From positions 62,001 through 126,000 of the forward strand of contig JAHCHE010000007.1 in the NCBI GenBank assembly GCA_026129905.1: DNA of 64,000 nt. Direction: 5' to 3'. Source of the stretch: Bryobacteraceae bacterium. Lineage in GTDB: Bacteria; Acidobacteriota; Terriglobia; Bryobacterales; Bryobacteraceae. The first letter of the stretch is position 1. Each line of letters starts with the position of its first letter. Positions 1 to 7,948 of the stretch are shown one piece after another. The translations under genes were made by a program, and so were the position numbers. The notes under the pieces are model-generated. The model did no database searches and was not told the DNA's origin. It was given only the letters and a program-made list of their open reading frames with translations.

Positions 1-64
1 AAAGCGCCAGGCGGTTCGCGGTCATCTGATACATAGACCGGCGGCGGCCTCCGCCGCGTTTCGC

Positions 65-1261
65 CTAAATCGCCTTCAGCCCGAGCAGCTTCGCGGCGTT
101 GTTGTGGTAGACCTTCCTGAGCGTGGCGTCGGGCAGCCCGATGCCGTAGATTCTCCATCGCCCCTGAGGCGGAACGTCGCTGGGCGCATAGTCGAAGTAC
201 TCGTCCTCGGTCTCCAGGAAGCGGAAGTAGCACTGGAACATCGCCGGCCTCAGGTCCTGCTGCGGCACGTTGGTCCCGTTGGGCGTCGCGTCGGTGCCGA
301 ACATGATGCGGTCCGCGAACTCGTCGAAGAAGCGCCGGGCGCGCCGGGGTTGACGGCCCAACTCGCCGAGCCGGGCGCCGATTTCGCAGTGCAGGTTCGG
401 GTATTTCTTCAGCCAGGAGGAGACTTCGTCGAGGTTCTCCGGGCGATTGGCCACGTGGAGCCCGACGAAGGTGGTTTTCGGGTGGCGCTCGATGACGCGG
501 TTGCGGGCCTCGAGCAGGGCCTGCTTGGGCGGAAAGTCCTTGCCGTAGAACGACCAGTCGGGGTGATTGGCGAGTTCCTCCCAGCGCTCGTTGTGCCGGT
601 CGATGGGCGTGAAGAACGCGTCCGGATCGGAGACGTGGATGAAGACGGGGAGGTTCAACTTGCCCGCGGCGTCCCACATCGGGTCGAAGCGCGGGTCGTC
701 GATCTTGACCAGCGGTCCCTCCTTGCCCTGTTCCCGCAGGTACAGGCCGAGGGTCTTGGTGATCTTGAGGCCGACCGCGCCGGCTTTCTTGGCCCGCTCG
801 AGTTCGGCGGCCTGCCAGGAGGAATAGTCCGGCTCGCGGATCTTGTCCCAGCCGGGCGTGACGCAGTTGAGGAAATGAGCGCCGTACTTGCCGAGCGTAG
901 CGATATTCCGCTCGAGGTTCTCACCGAAGCCGCCGGTGAGATTGACGAGGGTCTTCAGGTTGATCTGGTCCATCCACTGGGCGATCTGGTCGAGCTGTTT
1001 CACGGCATCGGGCGCCGGGCCGGAAGCTTCGGGGGCGCGGCCGCGTCCGAAGACGCTCGACAGGTGCGTATGGACATCGATGACGGGATATTTCGCGCGT
1101 TCGACCGGATGCTGGTCGACGACGAGCATGCTCTTGGGCTGATAGTTCTCGAGCTCCAGTTTCGGGCTGCCCGCCTGTTCGGCGGCGGGCGGCGACGACG
1201 GCCGTGAACAGGACGACAGCGCGGCGGCGCCAAAGAAAAAGAAAGAGCGACGAGAGGTCAA
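65..1261 (-). CDS. Secreted amidohydrolase (Amidohydro_2 family), probable lipoprotein
   Basis: A TIM-barrel, metal-dependent amidohydrolase of about 398 residues; the substrate cannot be read from sequence. The first metal-binding motif VHTHLSS lies near residue 63, FIHVSD and GLHVANRPEN in the middle, and FGTDATPNG near the C-terminus, the usual Amidohydro_2 order. The N-terminus SRRSFFFFGAAALSSC combines a twin-arginine-like motif with a lipobox, so export and lipid anchoring are likely. I chose the TTG at 1261 because GAGGAG sits 9 nt upstream; the frame stays open to an ATG at 1303, but that would bury the signal sequence. No operon partner is visible in the window. Confidence 0.85.
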   Translation of the reverse strand: MTSRRSFFFFGAAALSSCSRPSSPPAAEQAGSPKLELENYQPKSMLVVDQHPVERAKYPVIDVHTHLSSVFGRGRAPEASGPAPDAVKQLDQIAQWMDQINLKTLVNLTGGFGENLERNIATLGKYGAHFLNCVTPGWDKIREPDYSSWQAAELERAKKAGAVGLKITKTLGLYLREQGKEGPLVKIDDPRFDPMWDAAGKLNLPVFIHVSDPDAFFTPIDRHNERWEELANHPDWSFYGKDFPPKQALLEARNRVIERHPKTTFVGLHVANRPENLDEVSSWLKKYPNLHCEIGARLGELGRQPRRARRFFDEFADRIMFGTDATPNGTNVPQQDLRPAMFQCYFRFLETEDEYFDYAPSDVPPQGRWRIYGIGLPDATLRKVYHNNAAKLLGLKAI

Positions 1262-1437
1262 GGTTCGAATCTCCTCAAGCATTATATGCGCCCGGGGCGT
1301 CAAGGGGGAGCCGACGGGCGCCGAGCAGCGCCCGGCTCCGCGCGCCGTTCTCCGTCGGAGTTACTCGCCGGTCCCGCACGATCCTGCGGGAGTTTCGTCA
1401 CGGGCTCGACCAGATCCCCGTCAATCCTCAAAGATTT

Positions 1438-1482
1438 CTGAGACTTCACCACAGGAGACGCGGAGGACGCAGAGAAGAAGAA
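1438..1482 (+). repeat. Single copy of the CCGCAGAGACGC dispersed repeat
   Basis: One copy (here reading TTCACCACAGGAGACGCGG and continuing into GCAGAGAAGAAG) lies between two convergently placed minus-strand genes. It carries a one-base insertion relative to the copies found after 14 kb. The rest of the 1300-1570 intergenic stretch shows nothing recognisable. Confidence 0.85.
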
Positions 1483-1574
1483 GAGAGGCGGGCGCGACGC
1501 ATGATGGACCTTCGGGCATGTCTTCGGCAATTGGCTTTGTTTCGCAAAACGCATTCCCGCCTTTTCCTGAAGCA

Positions 1575-2459
1575 TCAACTCCGATGGCTGTCGGTTCCGC
1601 GCGCTTGAGCATCCCCGTCGGCCGACGCGCTGGTCTCAGGCGCCGGGTTCCCAAGATACCCTCCTGCGTCGCTTCTGAGCGAGCCCGCATCCCGATTTCC
1701 CGTTTGATCCGTCCCCTCCGGCTCGCCCGCCCAGGAATCGTTCCGTTCGGTCCGGTCGCGATGAAACGCCGCCACAACCCGACTGCTGGCCTCCGTCAAC
1801 GGGCGATCGGCCCGGTATTTCGATTCGGTCAGACCACTACGCGGGGGACTTGCCGGCTCGAACCGGTCCGGATTCTCTCCAACCGCGGGAAACCGCCGCA
1901 TGCGCTGCAGGCGATAGGGGTCGATGTTATCGCGACGCGCGTACTGCAGCCGCTCCAGTTCCTTGACGGCGTTGGCGAGTTTGCGATCCAAATGCGTTTC
2001 ATAGCGGCGGATCAGCTCAAACTGGCCGTCTCTTGCGCGGAAGGCGGACTGGCGTTCGATCGCCCCCGGGTTGACGGCTTCCGACTCCGCCTTCTTGTCC
2101 GGCGGAATCGCGTGGGGATCGGGCCCGATGCTTTGGACGCCAGGGAACCGCGCCGGCTCATCCACCGGGGCGAACGCGCCCGCCTCGACTTGTTGAAGCC
2201 GTCGTAGCCTCCAGAGGCAGTCGATGATGCACGCCGCCTGGATCTCTTCCAGAGCGTTCGCGGGCCGGTACTCGGTTCGGAGTTGATTGGCGAATTCCTG
2301 GAATTCGGCCGGGTCGTCGCCGGCCGCCAGGGTCGATGCGGTTAACAACCCGTGCCGCACGGCGTTAGCGCTGACCCTCTGTTTGCCTTGGGGGCTTTTG
2401 GGCCCTGTGCTCTTCTTGGCGTTTCTTCGATTCGCGTTAATCTGCGCAACGGATGACAT
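1575..2459 (-). CDS. Conserved hypothetical protein with N-terminal NAKKSTGPKSPQGK motif
   Basis: A soluble protein of 294 residues. The first 40 residues hold the pattern ANRRNAKKSTGPKSPQGK followed by SANAVRHGLL, a signature I know from large families of uncharacterised proteins in Acidobacteria and Planctomycetes. The middle part (about residues 55-150) is Arg/Leu/Glu-rich and probably helical, with a repeated RRYETHLDRKLANAVKELER-like segment that could form a coiled coil. The C-terminal 90 residues are low-complexity and polar. No catalytic motif is visible and no function should be assigned. It stands alone, divergent from the terminase genes. Confidence 0.7.
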   Translation of the reverse strand: MSSVAQINANRRNAKKSTGPKSPQGKQRVSANAVRHGLLTASTLAAGDDPAEFQEFANQLRTEYRPANALEEIQAACIIDCLWRLRRLQQVEAGAFAPVDEPARFPGVQSIGPDPHAIPPDKKAESEAVNPGAIERQSAFRARDGQFELIRRYETHLDRKLANAVKELERLQYARRDNIDPYRLQRMRRFPAVGENPDRFEPASPPRSGLTESKYRADRPLTEASSRVVAAFHRDRTERNDSWAGEPEGTDQTGNRDAGSLRSDAGGYLGNPAPETSASADGDAQARGTDSHRS

Positions 2460-2857
2460 GTTTTCAGATTCCTAATTGGATTTTTTCCGAGGACGGATTG
2501 CATGTTTCCGTTCGGATAGGATGTAATCGCAGGGCGCTGAATTCCCTCGGCGCGACCTCGGAGGAGGCTCGCGAGAGAGCGCCTTTCCATAGAACTATTT
2601 TCCCAATAGCCCGCAAGACAAACGCCCTCGCGGTCCTTCAAACGACTGAATTCAAAGGAAATAAAATCGTGAGATCGGCGTGACTGCCCCTCGGCGCCCG
2701 GTTCGGAGGCGCCATTCACAACCCCTCGAAAAGAATTTGGCGCATTCGCGCAACGCGTTAACATCAATCAATACGCGTATTTAGGGGATCCGTTGTTTCG
2801 GAAACCGACTACAGGGTGATCCGATATCGAAGAGGAGCGCGCTAAAGTAACGGTTTG
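2460..2857. other. Intergenic region between divergent genes, nothing recognised
   Basis: About 400 nt separate the STGPK-type gene from the terminase pair. It is visibly less GC-rich than the flanks in places. Short open frames on both strands lack any family resemblance. No convincing promoter, RNA or repeat was found, although promoters for the two divergent genes must lie here. Confidence 0.4.
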
Positions 2858-3295
2858 ATGAAACGCATTTCCACGATTTTCGGAAAATCGGATCGGCCCG
2901 GCCTTCGGGACGGGGACGGGCGCATCCAGGCGCTGATCGAGCAGTATGAGCGGCTTCAGGTCATCCTGCGCGCCCGCGCGCTCGACCCAGCGATGCGGGG
3001 CGTTCCGGGCGCCGAGACGGGGTTGCTGGTCCCGCGGCCGAGACGCCTCGGGAGGGGCAGGGATGCCGTTGTCGTTCGGGAGTACATCCTTGACGTCGGC
3101 ATGCTCCGAGAACTTCGCGCGATCACGGAGCAACTGAAGCGCGAGTGCGCGTCTCCTCCGAGCTCGGCGCGCAAAACCAAGGTCGGGATTGATTTTGAAA
3201 AGCTTAACGAGGACCAGATCCGTCAGTTCGCCGCCCTCGAGAAAGAGTTCCGCGAAGCCGGCGCCCTCCCTCGAGAGGGCGACGCGGCTGTTTGA
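2858..3295 (+). CDS. Possible phage terminase small-subunit-like protein
   Basis: A 145-residue soluble protein directly upstream of, and overlapping by about 100 nt, a terminase large subunit gene. It is charged, with a helical segment (about residues 68-90, VREYILDVGMLRELRAITEQ) resembling the region just before the C-terminus of small terminase subunits. Position, size and overlap suggest a DNA-recognition partner of the terminase. The last 35 residues (KLNEDQIRQFAALEKEFREA) look more like the N-terminus that acidobacterial terminase large subunits normally carry, so the boundary between the two genes may be disturbed by a frameshift. I do not see a defined helix-turn-helix. Start: two ATGs at 2855 and 2858; either is possible. 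Confidence 0.5.
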   Translation: MKRISTIFGKSDRPGLRDGDGRIQALIEQYERLQVILRARALDPAMRGVPGAETGLLVPRPRRLGRGRDAVVVREYILDVGMLRELRAITEQLKRECASPPSSARKTKVGIDFEKLNEDQIRQFAALEKEFREAGALPREGDAAV

Positions 3296-4691
3296 CGAGC
3301 CGGGAGCGGCGGAAGTCTATCTGGCGCGGAACCGGATTCGAACGTTTTACCCCGACGAGGGGCCCTTGCGGCGGGAGCTGTACCCTCGCCACACCGCGTT
3401 TTTCGCGGCCGGCGCCGAACACCGCGAGCGGCTGATGATGGCGGCCAACCGCGTCGGCAAGACCGAGGGCGTGGGCGCCTATGAAGTGACCTGTCATCTG
3501 ACGGGCCGCTATCCGGCGTGGTGGAAGGGCAAGCGGTTCAGCCGGGCGGTGAAGGTCTGGGCGGCGGGCGACACCTCGAAGACGGTGCGCGAGATCATCC
3601 AGGCGAAGCTGCTGGGCGAACTGGGGCATCTCGGCGAGGGCATGATCCCCGGCGACCTGATCCGCAAGACGACGCGCAAGTCGGGCGTCGCGGGCGCGAT
3701 TGATACCGCCTGGGTGCGGCACGTCTCGGGCGGGACGAGCCTGCTCGTGCTCAAGAGCTACGATCAGCGGCGCGAGTCGTTCCAGGGTACCGAGCAAGAC
3801 GTGATCTGGCTCGATGAGGAACCGCCGCTCGACGTGTACACCGAATGCCTCATGCGCACGATGACGACGGGCGGATTGGTCCTGCTGACCTTCACCCCGC
3901 TCCGGGGTCTCTCCGACGTCGTGCTCTCGTTCCTGCCCGAGGGCGATTTGAGTAAGCCCGCCAAGTTCGCCGTCTTCTGCACGTGGGACGAAGCGCCGCA
4001 CCTGTCCGATGAGGTCAAACAGGAGCTGTGGCGATCGATTCCGGCCCACCAGCGCGAGGCGAGATCGAAGGGGATTCCGTCGCTCGGCGCCGGGGCGATC
4101 TACCCGGTGCCCGAGGCGGACATCATCGCGCCGGACTTCCAGATTCCGGAACATTGGCCCCGCGCGTACGGACTGGACGTGGCGTGGAACAACACGGCGG
4201 CCGTGTGGGGCGCCTGGGACCGCGAGACGGACACGCTGTACCTCTACTCGGAGCACTACCAGGGCGAAGCCGAACCGAGCGTGCACGCGGCGGCGATCCG
4301 CGCGCGGGGAGCGTGGCTGCAGGGCGCGATTGATCCGGCGGCCCGGGGGCGGAGCCAGGTCGACGGCCGCCAGTTGCTCCAGATGTACACTGACTTGGGG
4401 CTGAGGCTGGCGATGGCGGATAACGCCGTCGAGGCGGGGATCTATCGCGTGTGGGAGCGGCTGAGTTCCGGCCGGCTAAAGGTATTCCAGAGTCTCGGGC
4501 AGTGGCGTAGCGAATTCCGGCTGTACCGGCGGGACGAGAAAGGCAGGGTGGTGAAGCAACGCGACCATTTGATGGACGCCGCCCGCTATCTGGCGATGGA
4601 ATTGCCAGCCGTCGCGCGGACGGCGCCGAAACCCAAGCCGGATTTTGGGTGGAACCCTGGTTACGGCGAGCCTGGCGGTTGGATGCGGTGA
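3189..4691 (+). CDS. Phage terminase large subunit (ATPase and nuclease)
   Basis: The motor that packages phage DNA. The N-terminal ATPase has Walker A AANRVGKTE (about residues 84-92) and Walker B DVIWLDEEPP (about 204-213), with the coupling-type segment LLTFTPLRG after it. The C-terminal RNaseH-like nuclease starts at GLDVAWNNTAAVWG (about 328), where the first Asp is the expected metal ligand. Length (500) is normal for the family. The N-terminal 35 residues up to the overlap with the upstream gene are Ser/Arg-rich and atypical; homology begins near LFDEPGAAEVYLARNRIR, so the true start is uncertain. No portal, capsid or tail genes follow, so this is an orphan prophage or transfer-element remnant. 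Confidence 0.85.
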   Translation: MILKSLTRTRSVSSPPSRKSSAKPAPSLERATRLFDEPGAAEVYLARNRIRTFYPDEGPLRRELYPRHTAFFAAGAEHRERLMMAANRVGKTEGVGAYEVTCHLTGRYPAWWKGKRFSRAVKVWAAGDTSKTVREIIQAKLLGELGHLGEGMIPGDLIRKTTRKSGVAGAIDTAWVRHVSGGTSLLVLKSYDQRRESFQGTEQDVIWLDEEPPLDVYTECLMRTMTTGGLVLLTFTPLRGLSDVVLSFLPEGDLSKPAKFAVFCTWDEAPHLSDEVKQELWRSIPAHQREARSKGIPSLGAGAIYPVPEADIIAPDFQIPEHWPRAYGLDVAWNNTAAVWGAWDRETDTLYLYSEHYQGEAEPSVHAAAIRARGAWLQGAIDPAARGRSQVDGRQLLQMYTDLGLRLAMADNAVEAGIYRVWERLSSGRLKVFQSLGQWRSEFRLYRRDEKGRVVKQRDHLMDAARYLAMELPAVARTAPKPKPDFGWNPGYGEPGGWMR

Positions 4692-4724
4692 GCGATGGAC
4701 GCGCTCTGAAGGTGAGCTTGTTCC

Positions 4725-5010
4725 ATGCCGCGTTGCGCGATCCTGCTGATCCTCTTTCTGGGGCCGCGTGTGGCGATGGTCGCGATGGCGCTGTTTTCAA
4801 ACTATCTTGGCCGCGGGTTTTGGCGGCGGTATTCTGATGCCGTTGGCGGGATGGCTGTTTCTGTCCTGGACCGCCCTTGCCTATGCCTGGGCGATGAATT
4901 CCAGAGGGGAAGTGGCCGGCTTCCAGGCGATCGTCGTCGTGATTGGCGTGTTGGCTGATCTTGGAATCATTGGCGGAGGAGCGACAAGACGCAGGAGCAG
5001 GCGCGATTAA
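4725..5010 (+). pseudogene. Small membrane protein gene with a frameshift in a TTTT run
   Basis: The first 30 codons (MPRCAILLILFLGPRVAMV, then MALFSNYLGRGF) and the +1 frame downstream (GGGILMPLAGWLFLSWTALA, then YAWAMNSRGEVAG and a last hydrophobic stretch ending GGGATRRR) together make one coherent small protein of about 94 residues with three hydrophobic segments. The two halves join exactly if one T is removed from the TTTT run at 4818-4821. I know this family only as an uncharacterised small bacterial integral membrane protein. The gene is either inactivated, read by frameshifting, or affected by a sequencing error in the homopolymer. Confidence 0.65.
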
Positions 5011-5293
5011 CGCGTGGATCATCCCGAGAGCCTGAGGTTGTGTAGAGCCCCGGCGCGCCCCCTGCGCGTTCGTCCCGCACGTTAGGCATCTTTGCCCGAA
5101 ACGAAGGCCAGTCGGCGCGGTTGCGCTCGCCGAGCGGATCGCCACGGAGACCGGGTCGCGTCGATCAGCGCCGAAGAAATAGGCCGGGGGGGGCGCGAAG
5201 GGCGCGAATCCAGAACTTGACGGCGCACAGCGCCGGGTATATGCTCGACGGCGAGCGTCCCGGAGCGGACGTCTTGGCTGAAAGGTAATTGCC

Positions 5294-6562
5294 ATGTCGG
5301 ACTCATGCGGTTCCGTGTCGCGAAGGGGATTCATTCAAAGGGCGGCGGGCGCGGAGAGCAGTCTCCTGATCGCGCGTGCCGAACTGATGCGAGGCGCCGG
5401 GAACGGCAAGATAAGGGCGGGGATCGTCGGCGTTGGATTGCGCGGCGCTCAGACCATCATCGAGTTTCTCTCCGGCAATGATGATGTGGAACTCGTCTCG
5501 ATCGGCGATCTGTATCCGGACAACATCGAGAAGGCTCTCCGTACGGTTCGCAACTCCGCAGAGGGTCCGGCGATCGAGAGCAAGCTCAAGGCGGACCGCG
5601 AACATACATTTACCGGGTTCGATTCGTTCGAGAAGGTGCTCGCTTCCGACATCGATCTGATCCTGCTTGTCACTCCGCCGGTGAACCGGCCGCGCGAGGT
5701 CGAAGCTGCGGTGGCCGCCCGGAAACACATCTTCGCGGAAAAACCATTGGCGGTGGATCCGGTGGGCGCGCGCCGCGTCATGGCTGCCGCGAGTAAAGCG
5801 GAGGATTTGAAGCTCACGTTTGGAGTCGGAGCGCAGCGCCGCAGCCAGCCGGAATACCAGGAAACGATTGCCAGGATCAAGGATGGCGCCATCGGCGAGA
5901 TCGTGGCCGCGTATGCGTACAACCTCGCCAGCCCGCTGCCCAGGCTGAACGAGAAGCCCGCCGGCATGAGCGAGTTGGAGTTCAAGATCAGAAACTGGCC
6001 GCAGTACGTATCCATCGGCGGCGATCAGATCGTCGAGCAACACATTCACAACATCGATGTCATCCAGTGGATCTTAGGGCGGCCGTCGAAAGTGGTCGCC
6101 ATGGGCGGCCGGGCGTGGATGCCGTCGAACTGGGTGTACGGCGACAAGTACGACCACATCTCGGCCGAGTTCACCTTCCCGAATGGAGTCATTTGTTCGA
6201 GCCACTCGCGGCACTACCGGAAAGGGTGCTTCATGCGGAACGGCGAGCTTGTGGTCGGGACGAAAGGACGCAGTTCCTGCCAGGATCTTGCGCCGCGAGG
6301 CCCGCTGCCGCCGAAAGTGCAGGAACAGGTGAACCTGGTTAAGAGCATCCGCGGACAGGGCCCTTACGTTAATCTGGGCGTCGCGGTGGCGGAGAGTACG
6401 ATGATGACGATCATGGCGCGGGAGTCGGCCTTTTCGGGCCAGGAGATCACCTGGGAGATGATCATGGAGTCGACGCTGGAATTCGCGCCGCCCGCCCCGG
6501 ACCGTCTGCCGCCTTCGGGCGTTCCCGGGCCCGCCGCGCCCGGGCAGTACCAGTTCCGCTAA
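5294..6562 (+). CDS. Gfo/Idh/MocA family oxidoreductase, Tat-exported
   Basis: NAD(P)-dependent sugar-type oxidoreductase, 422 residues. The N-terminus SRRGFIQRAAG is a twin-arginine signal, so it probably acts outside the cytoplasm as many acidobacterial and planctomycete members do. The Rossmann nucleotide-binding motif GIVGVGLRGAQ is near residue 43. The signature EKPLAVDPVGARRV (about 152) carries the conserved Lys of the family, and GGDQIVEQHIHNIDVIQW (about 240) carries the His/Asp catalytic region. The substrate is unknown. The gene stands alone; 280 nt upstream hold nothing recognisable. Confidence 0.88.
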   Translation: MSDSCGSVSRRGFIQRAAGAESSLLIARAELMRGAGNGKIRAGIVGVGLRGAQTIIEFLSGNDDVELVSIGDLYPDNIEKALRTVRNSAEGPAIESKLKADREHTFTGFDSFEKVLASDIDLILLVTPPVNRPREVEAAVAARKHIFAEKPLAVDPVGARRVMAAASKAEDLKLTFGVGAQRRSQPEYQETIARIKDGAIGEIVAAYAYNLASPLPRLNEKPAGMSELEFKIRNWPQYVSIGGDQIVEQHIHNIDVIQWILGRPSKVVAMGGRAWMPSNWVYGDKYDHISAEFTFPNGVICSSHSRHYRKGCFMRNGELVVGTKGRSSCQDLAPRGPLPPKVQEQVNLVKSIRGQGPYVNLGVAVAESTMMTIMARESAFSGQEITWEMIMESTLEFAPPAPDRLPPSGVPGPAAPGQYQFR

Positions 6563-6605
6563 GGGGCTGACGCAGCCGGACGCAACGTCCCAACCTCCTC
6601 GCGAA

Positions 6606-6887
6606 TCAGTCCTGTCTTTTGTTCTGCTTCGCCCACCGGGCCAGGACCGCTTGCCGGGCGATCTCGCTGCGCCTTTTGGCGGAGAGCTTCTTCGCCCGCG
6701 CCGCGCCTCCCACGAGCCCCCCCTGCCGGGCGAACTCGCTGCGCTCCTCGGCCGTCATGGAGGCCATGCGTCGCTTCCCGCCGACCTTGCCGGCCTTGCT
6801 GACAGGCCGCGTCCCGGTACCGTGTGGCCGCGCCGGAACCCCTGTGATGCATCGGGATGGGGTTGACGGCTTCAGAGCCGTCTTCAA
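6606..6887 (-). CDS. Small basic hypothetical protein, paralogue A
   Basis: About 93 residues, rich in Arg, Lys, Ala and Gly, with the core TAEERSEFARQGGLVGGAAR followed by KKLSAKRRSEIARQAVLARW. The same core recurs in the next gene upstream on the same strand (6955-7194). The repeated pattern GG-x-ARA-x6-SAKRR-EIARQAxxARW suggests two short amphipathic helices, possibly nucleic-acid binding; this is inference. The start is uncertain: an internal ATG at MASMTAEERSE gives a 53-residue product aligning best with the paralogue. Confidence 0.55.
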   Translation of the reverse strand: MKTALKPSTPSRCITGVPARPHGTGTRPVSKAGKVGGKRRMASMTAEERSEFARQGGLVGGAARAKKLSAKRRSEIARQAVLARWAKQNKRQD

Positions 6888-6954
6888 CGCTGGACGCCAG
6901 TCTTGGAAAGGCAGCCGCGACGGCGTGGCAATGCTTGCCGCGCGCTGGTCGACC

Positions 6955-7194
6955 TCAATCCTGATCCTGGTTGCGCTTCGCCCACCGAGCTAACACAGCC
7001 TGGCGGGCGATCTCGCTGCGGCGCTTGGCCGATAGCGTCGCGGCTCTGGCCTTTCCGCCGACGAGCCCGCCCTGGCGGCCTAAGTCGCTGCGCTCTTTCG
7101 GGGTGAGCGAAGCCATCCGGCTCTTCCCGGCCTTGCTCGTCAATTCCGTCACCGTGAGGATCTTCTTGCGCGCCACCGATTTCCAAGCTAACAC
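6955..7194 (-). CDS. Small basic hypothetical protein, paralogue B
   Basis: About 79 residues. From MASLTPKERSDLGRQGGLVG through LSAKRRSEIARQAVLARWAK it matches the product of 6606-6887 with only a few substitutions, so the two form a tandem duplication on the same strand. The N-terminal 25 residues (VARKKILTVTELTSKAGK) differ. Lys/Arg-rich with no catalytic motif; similar short proteins are common in acidobacterial genomes and are uncharacterised. It is divergent from the gene at 7361. Confidence 0.55.
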   Translation of the reverse strand: MLAWKSVARKKILTVTELTSKAGKSRMASLTPKERSDLGRQGGLVGGKARAATLSAKRRSEIARQAVLARWAKRNQDQD

Positions 7195-7278
7195 GTCTGG
7201 CTACGCATTGGAACAATCTCGGTTCATAGTACTCGCGGGGCGTAACGAACCGAAAAAGTACTACGGCAGAATTAGTAC

Positions 7279-7306
7279 TTGACAATTCATGTTCGTCATG
7301 TACAAT
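7279..7306 (+). promoter_or_regulatory. Sigma70-type promoter for the hypothetical/nuclease pair
   Basis: A perfect TTGACA at 7279-7284 and TACAAT at 7301-7306 are separated by 16 nt, placing a start of transcription near 7313, about 48 nt before the ATG at 7361. The local sequence is AT-rich compared with its surroundings. Confidence 0.7.
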
Positions 7307-7360
7307 GGTTCTCATGATGTTCTTAACATCTGATCCAGACCAACGAATGGAGTTGCTCCA

Positions 7361-7948
7361 ATGAGTCAAATCTTGCGTTTCAACTTGAACATTCCCGAAC
7401 AGATCGCCCTCCGCGACGAGGAAGGTCGCCGCGTCCAGGGCCGCTACGGCGAACAGACCATGTACTCCCTGGCCGACGGCCGGGTGATGTACGTACCCCT
7501 CTATGTCGAGCAGCGGATCGTCGATCTCGCCCTCGCCGCCGGAGAGCCTTTCGAGATCTGCAAAGGCGAAGTCCACAGCGGCAATCAACGGTGGATCGAA
7601 TGGCAGGTCCGAAGAGTAGAACCGCAGCAGCCGGCTCAGTCGCGAAACTTTCCGGCTGCCGCGGCCTCAGGCGCTGGCTATCGCCAGAACCAGCCTCATC
7701 CTATCACGGCCCAGCCCTACGTGAACGGCGCGACGTTGCGCGTTCCGCAGCTTCCAGCCCCCATCCAGGGAAAGAGAGACCTGATGGAAGCGGCGCTGTC
7801 CGAAGCCGTCGCCATCGCCCGCCGGGTCGAGAACGAAGCCGCGTCCCAGCACTACTTCGTCCGGTTCTCCAACGAGGACATCCGGGCGATCGGCGTCACC
7901 ATCTTCATCCAGCGGTCGCGCGAGGAAGGTTCCCGATGGCCGCAGTAA
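7361..7948 (+). CDS. Hypothetical protein translationally coupled to a PD-(D/E)XK nuclease
   Basis: A 195-residue soluble protein. The first 75 residues (FNLNIPEQIALRDEEGRRV, then GRYGEQTMYSLADGRVMYVP) resemble a small beta-rich domain; the middle is Gln/Ala/Pro-rich linker; the last 70 residues include MEAALSEAVAIARRVENEAA and end FSNEDIRAIGVTIFIQRSRE. I do not recognise a named family, but it is intact, follows a clear promoter, and its end overlaps the start of the nuclease gene by 13 nt, so the two products are probably made together and may act together. Single-strand binding or annealing is a possible role by analogy with phage recombination pairs, not something the sequence shows. Confidence 0.6.
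   Translation: MSQILRFNLNIPEQIALRDEEGRRVQGRYGEQTMYSLADGRVMYVPLYVEQRIVDLALAAGEPFEICKGEVHSGNQRWIEWQVRRVEPQQPAQSRNFPAAAASGAGYRQNQPHPITAQPYVNGATLRVPQLPAPIQGKRDLMEAALSEAVAIARRVENEAASQHYFVRFSNEDIRAIGVTIFIQRSREEGSRWPQ

Noticed and set aside
1282-1311. TTGACG and TATAAT upstream of the amidohydrolase as a promoter
   Set aside because: The TATAAT is a good -10 candidate, but the TTGACG is only 11 nt away, so the pair does not form a sigma70 promoter.
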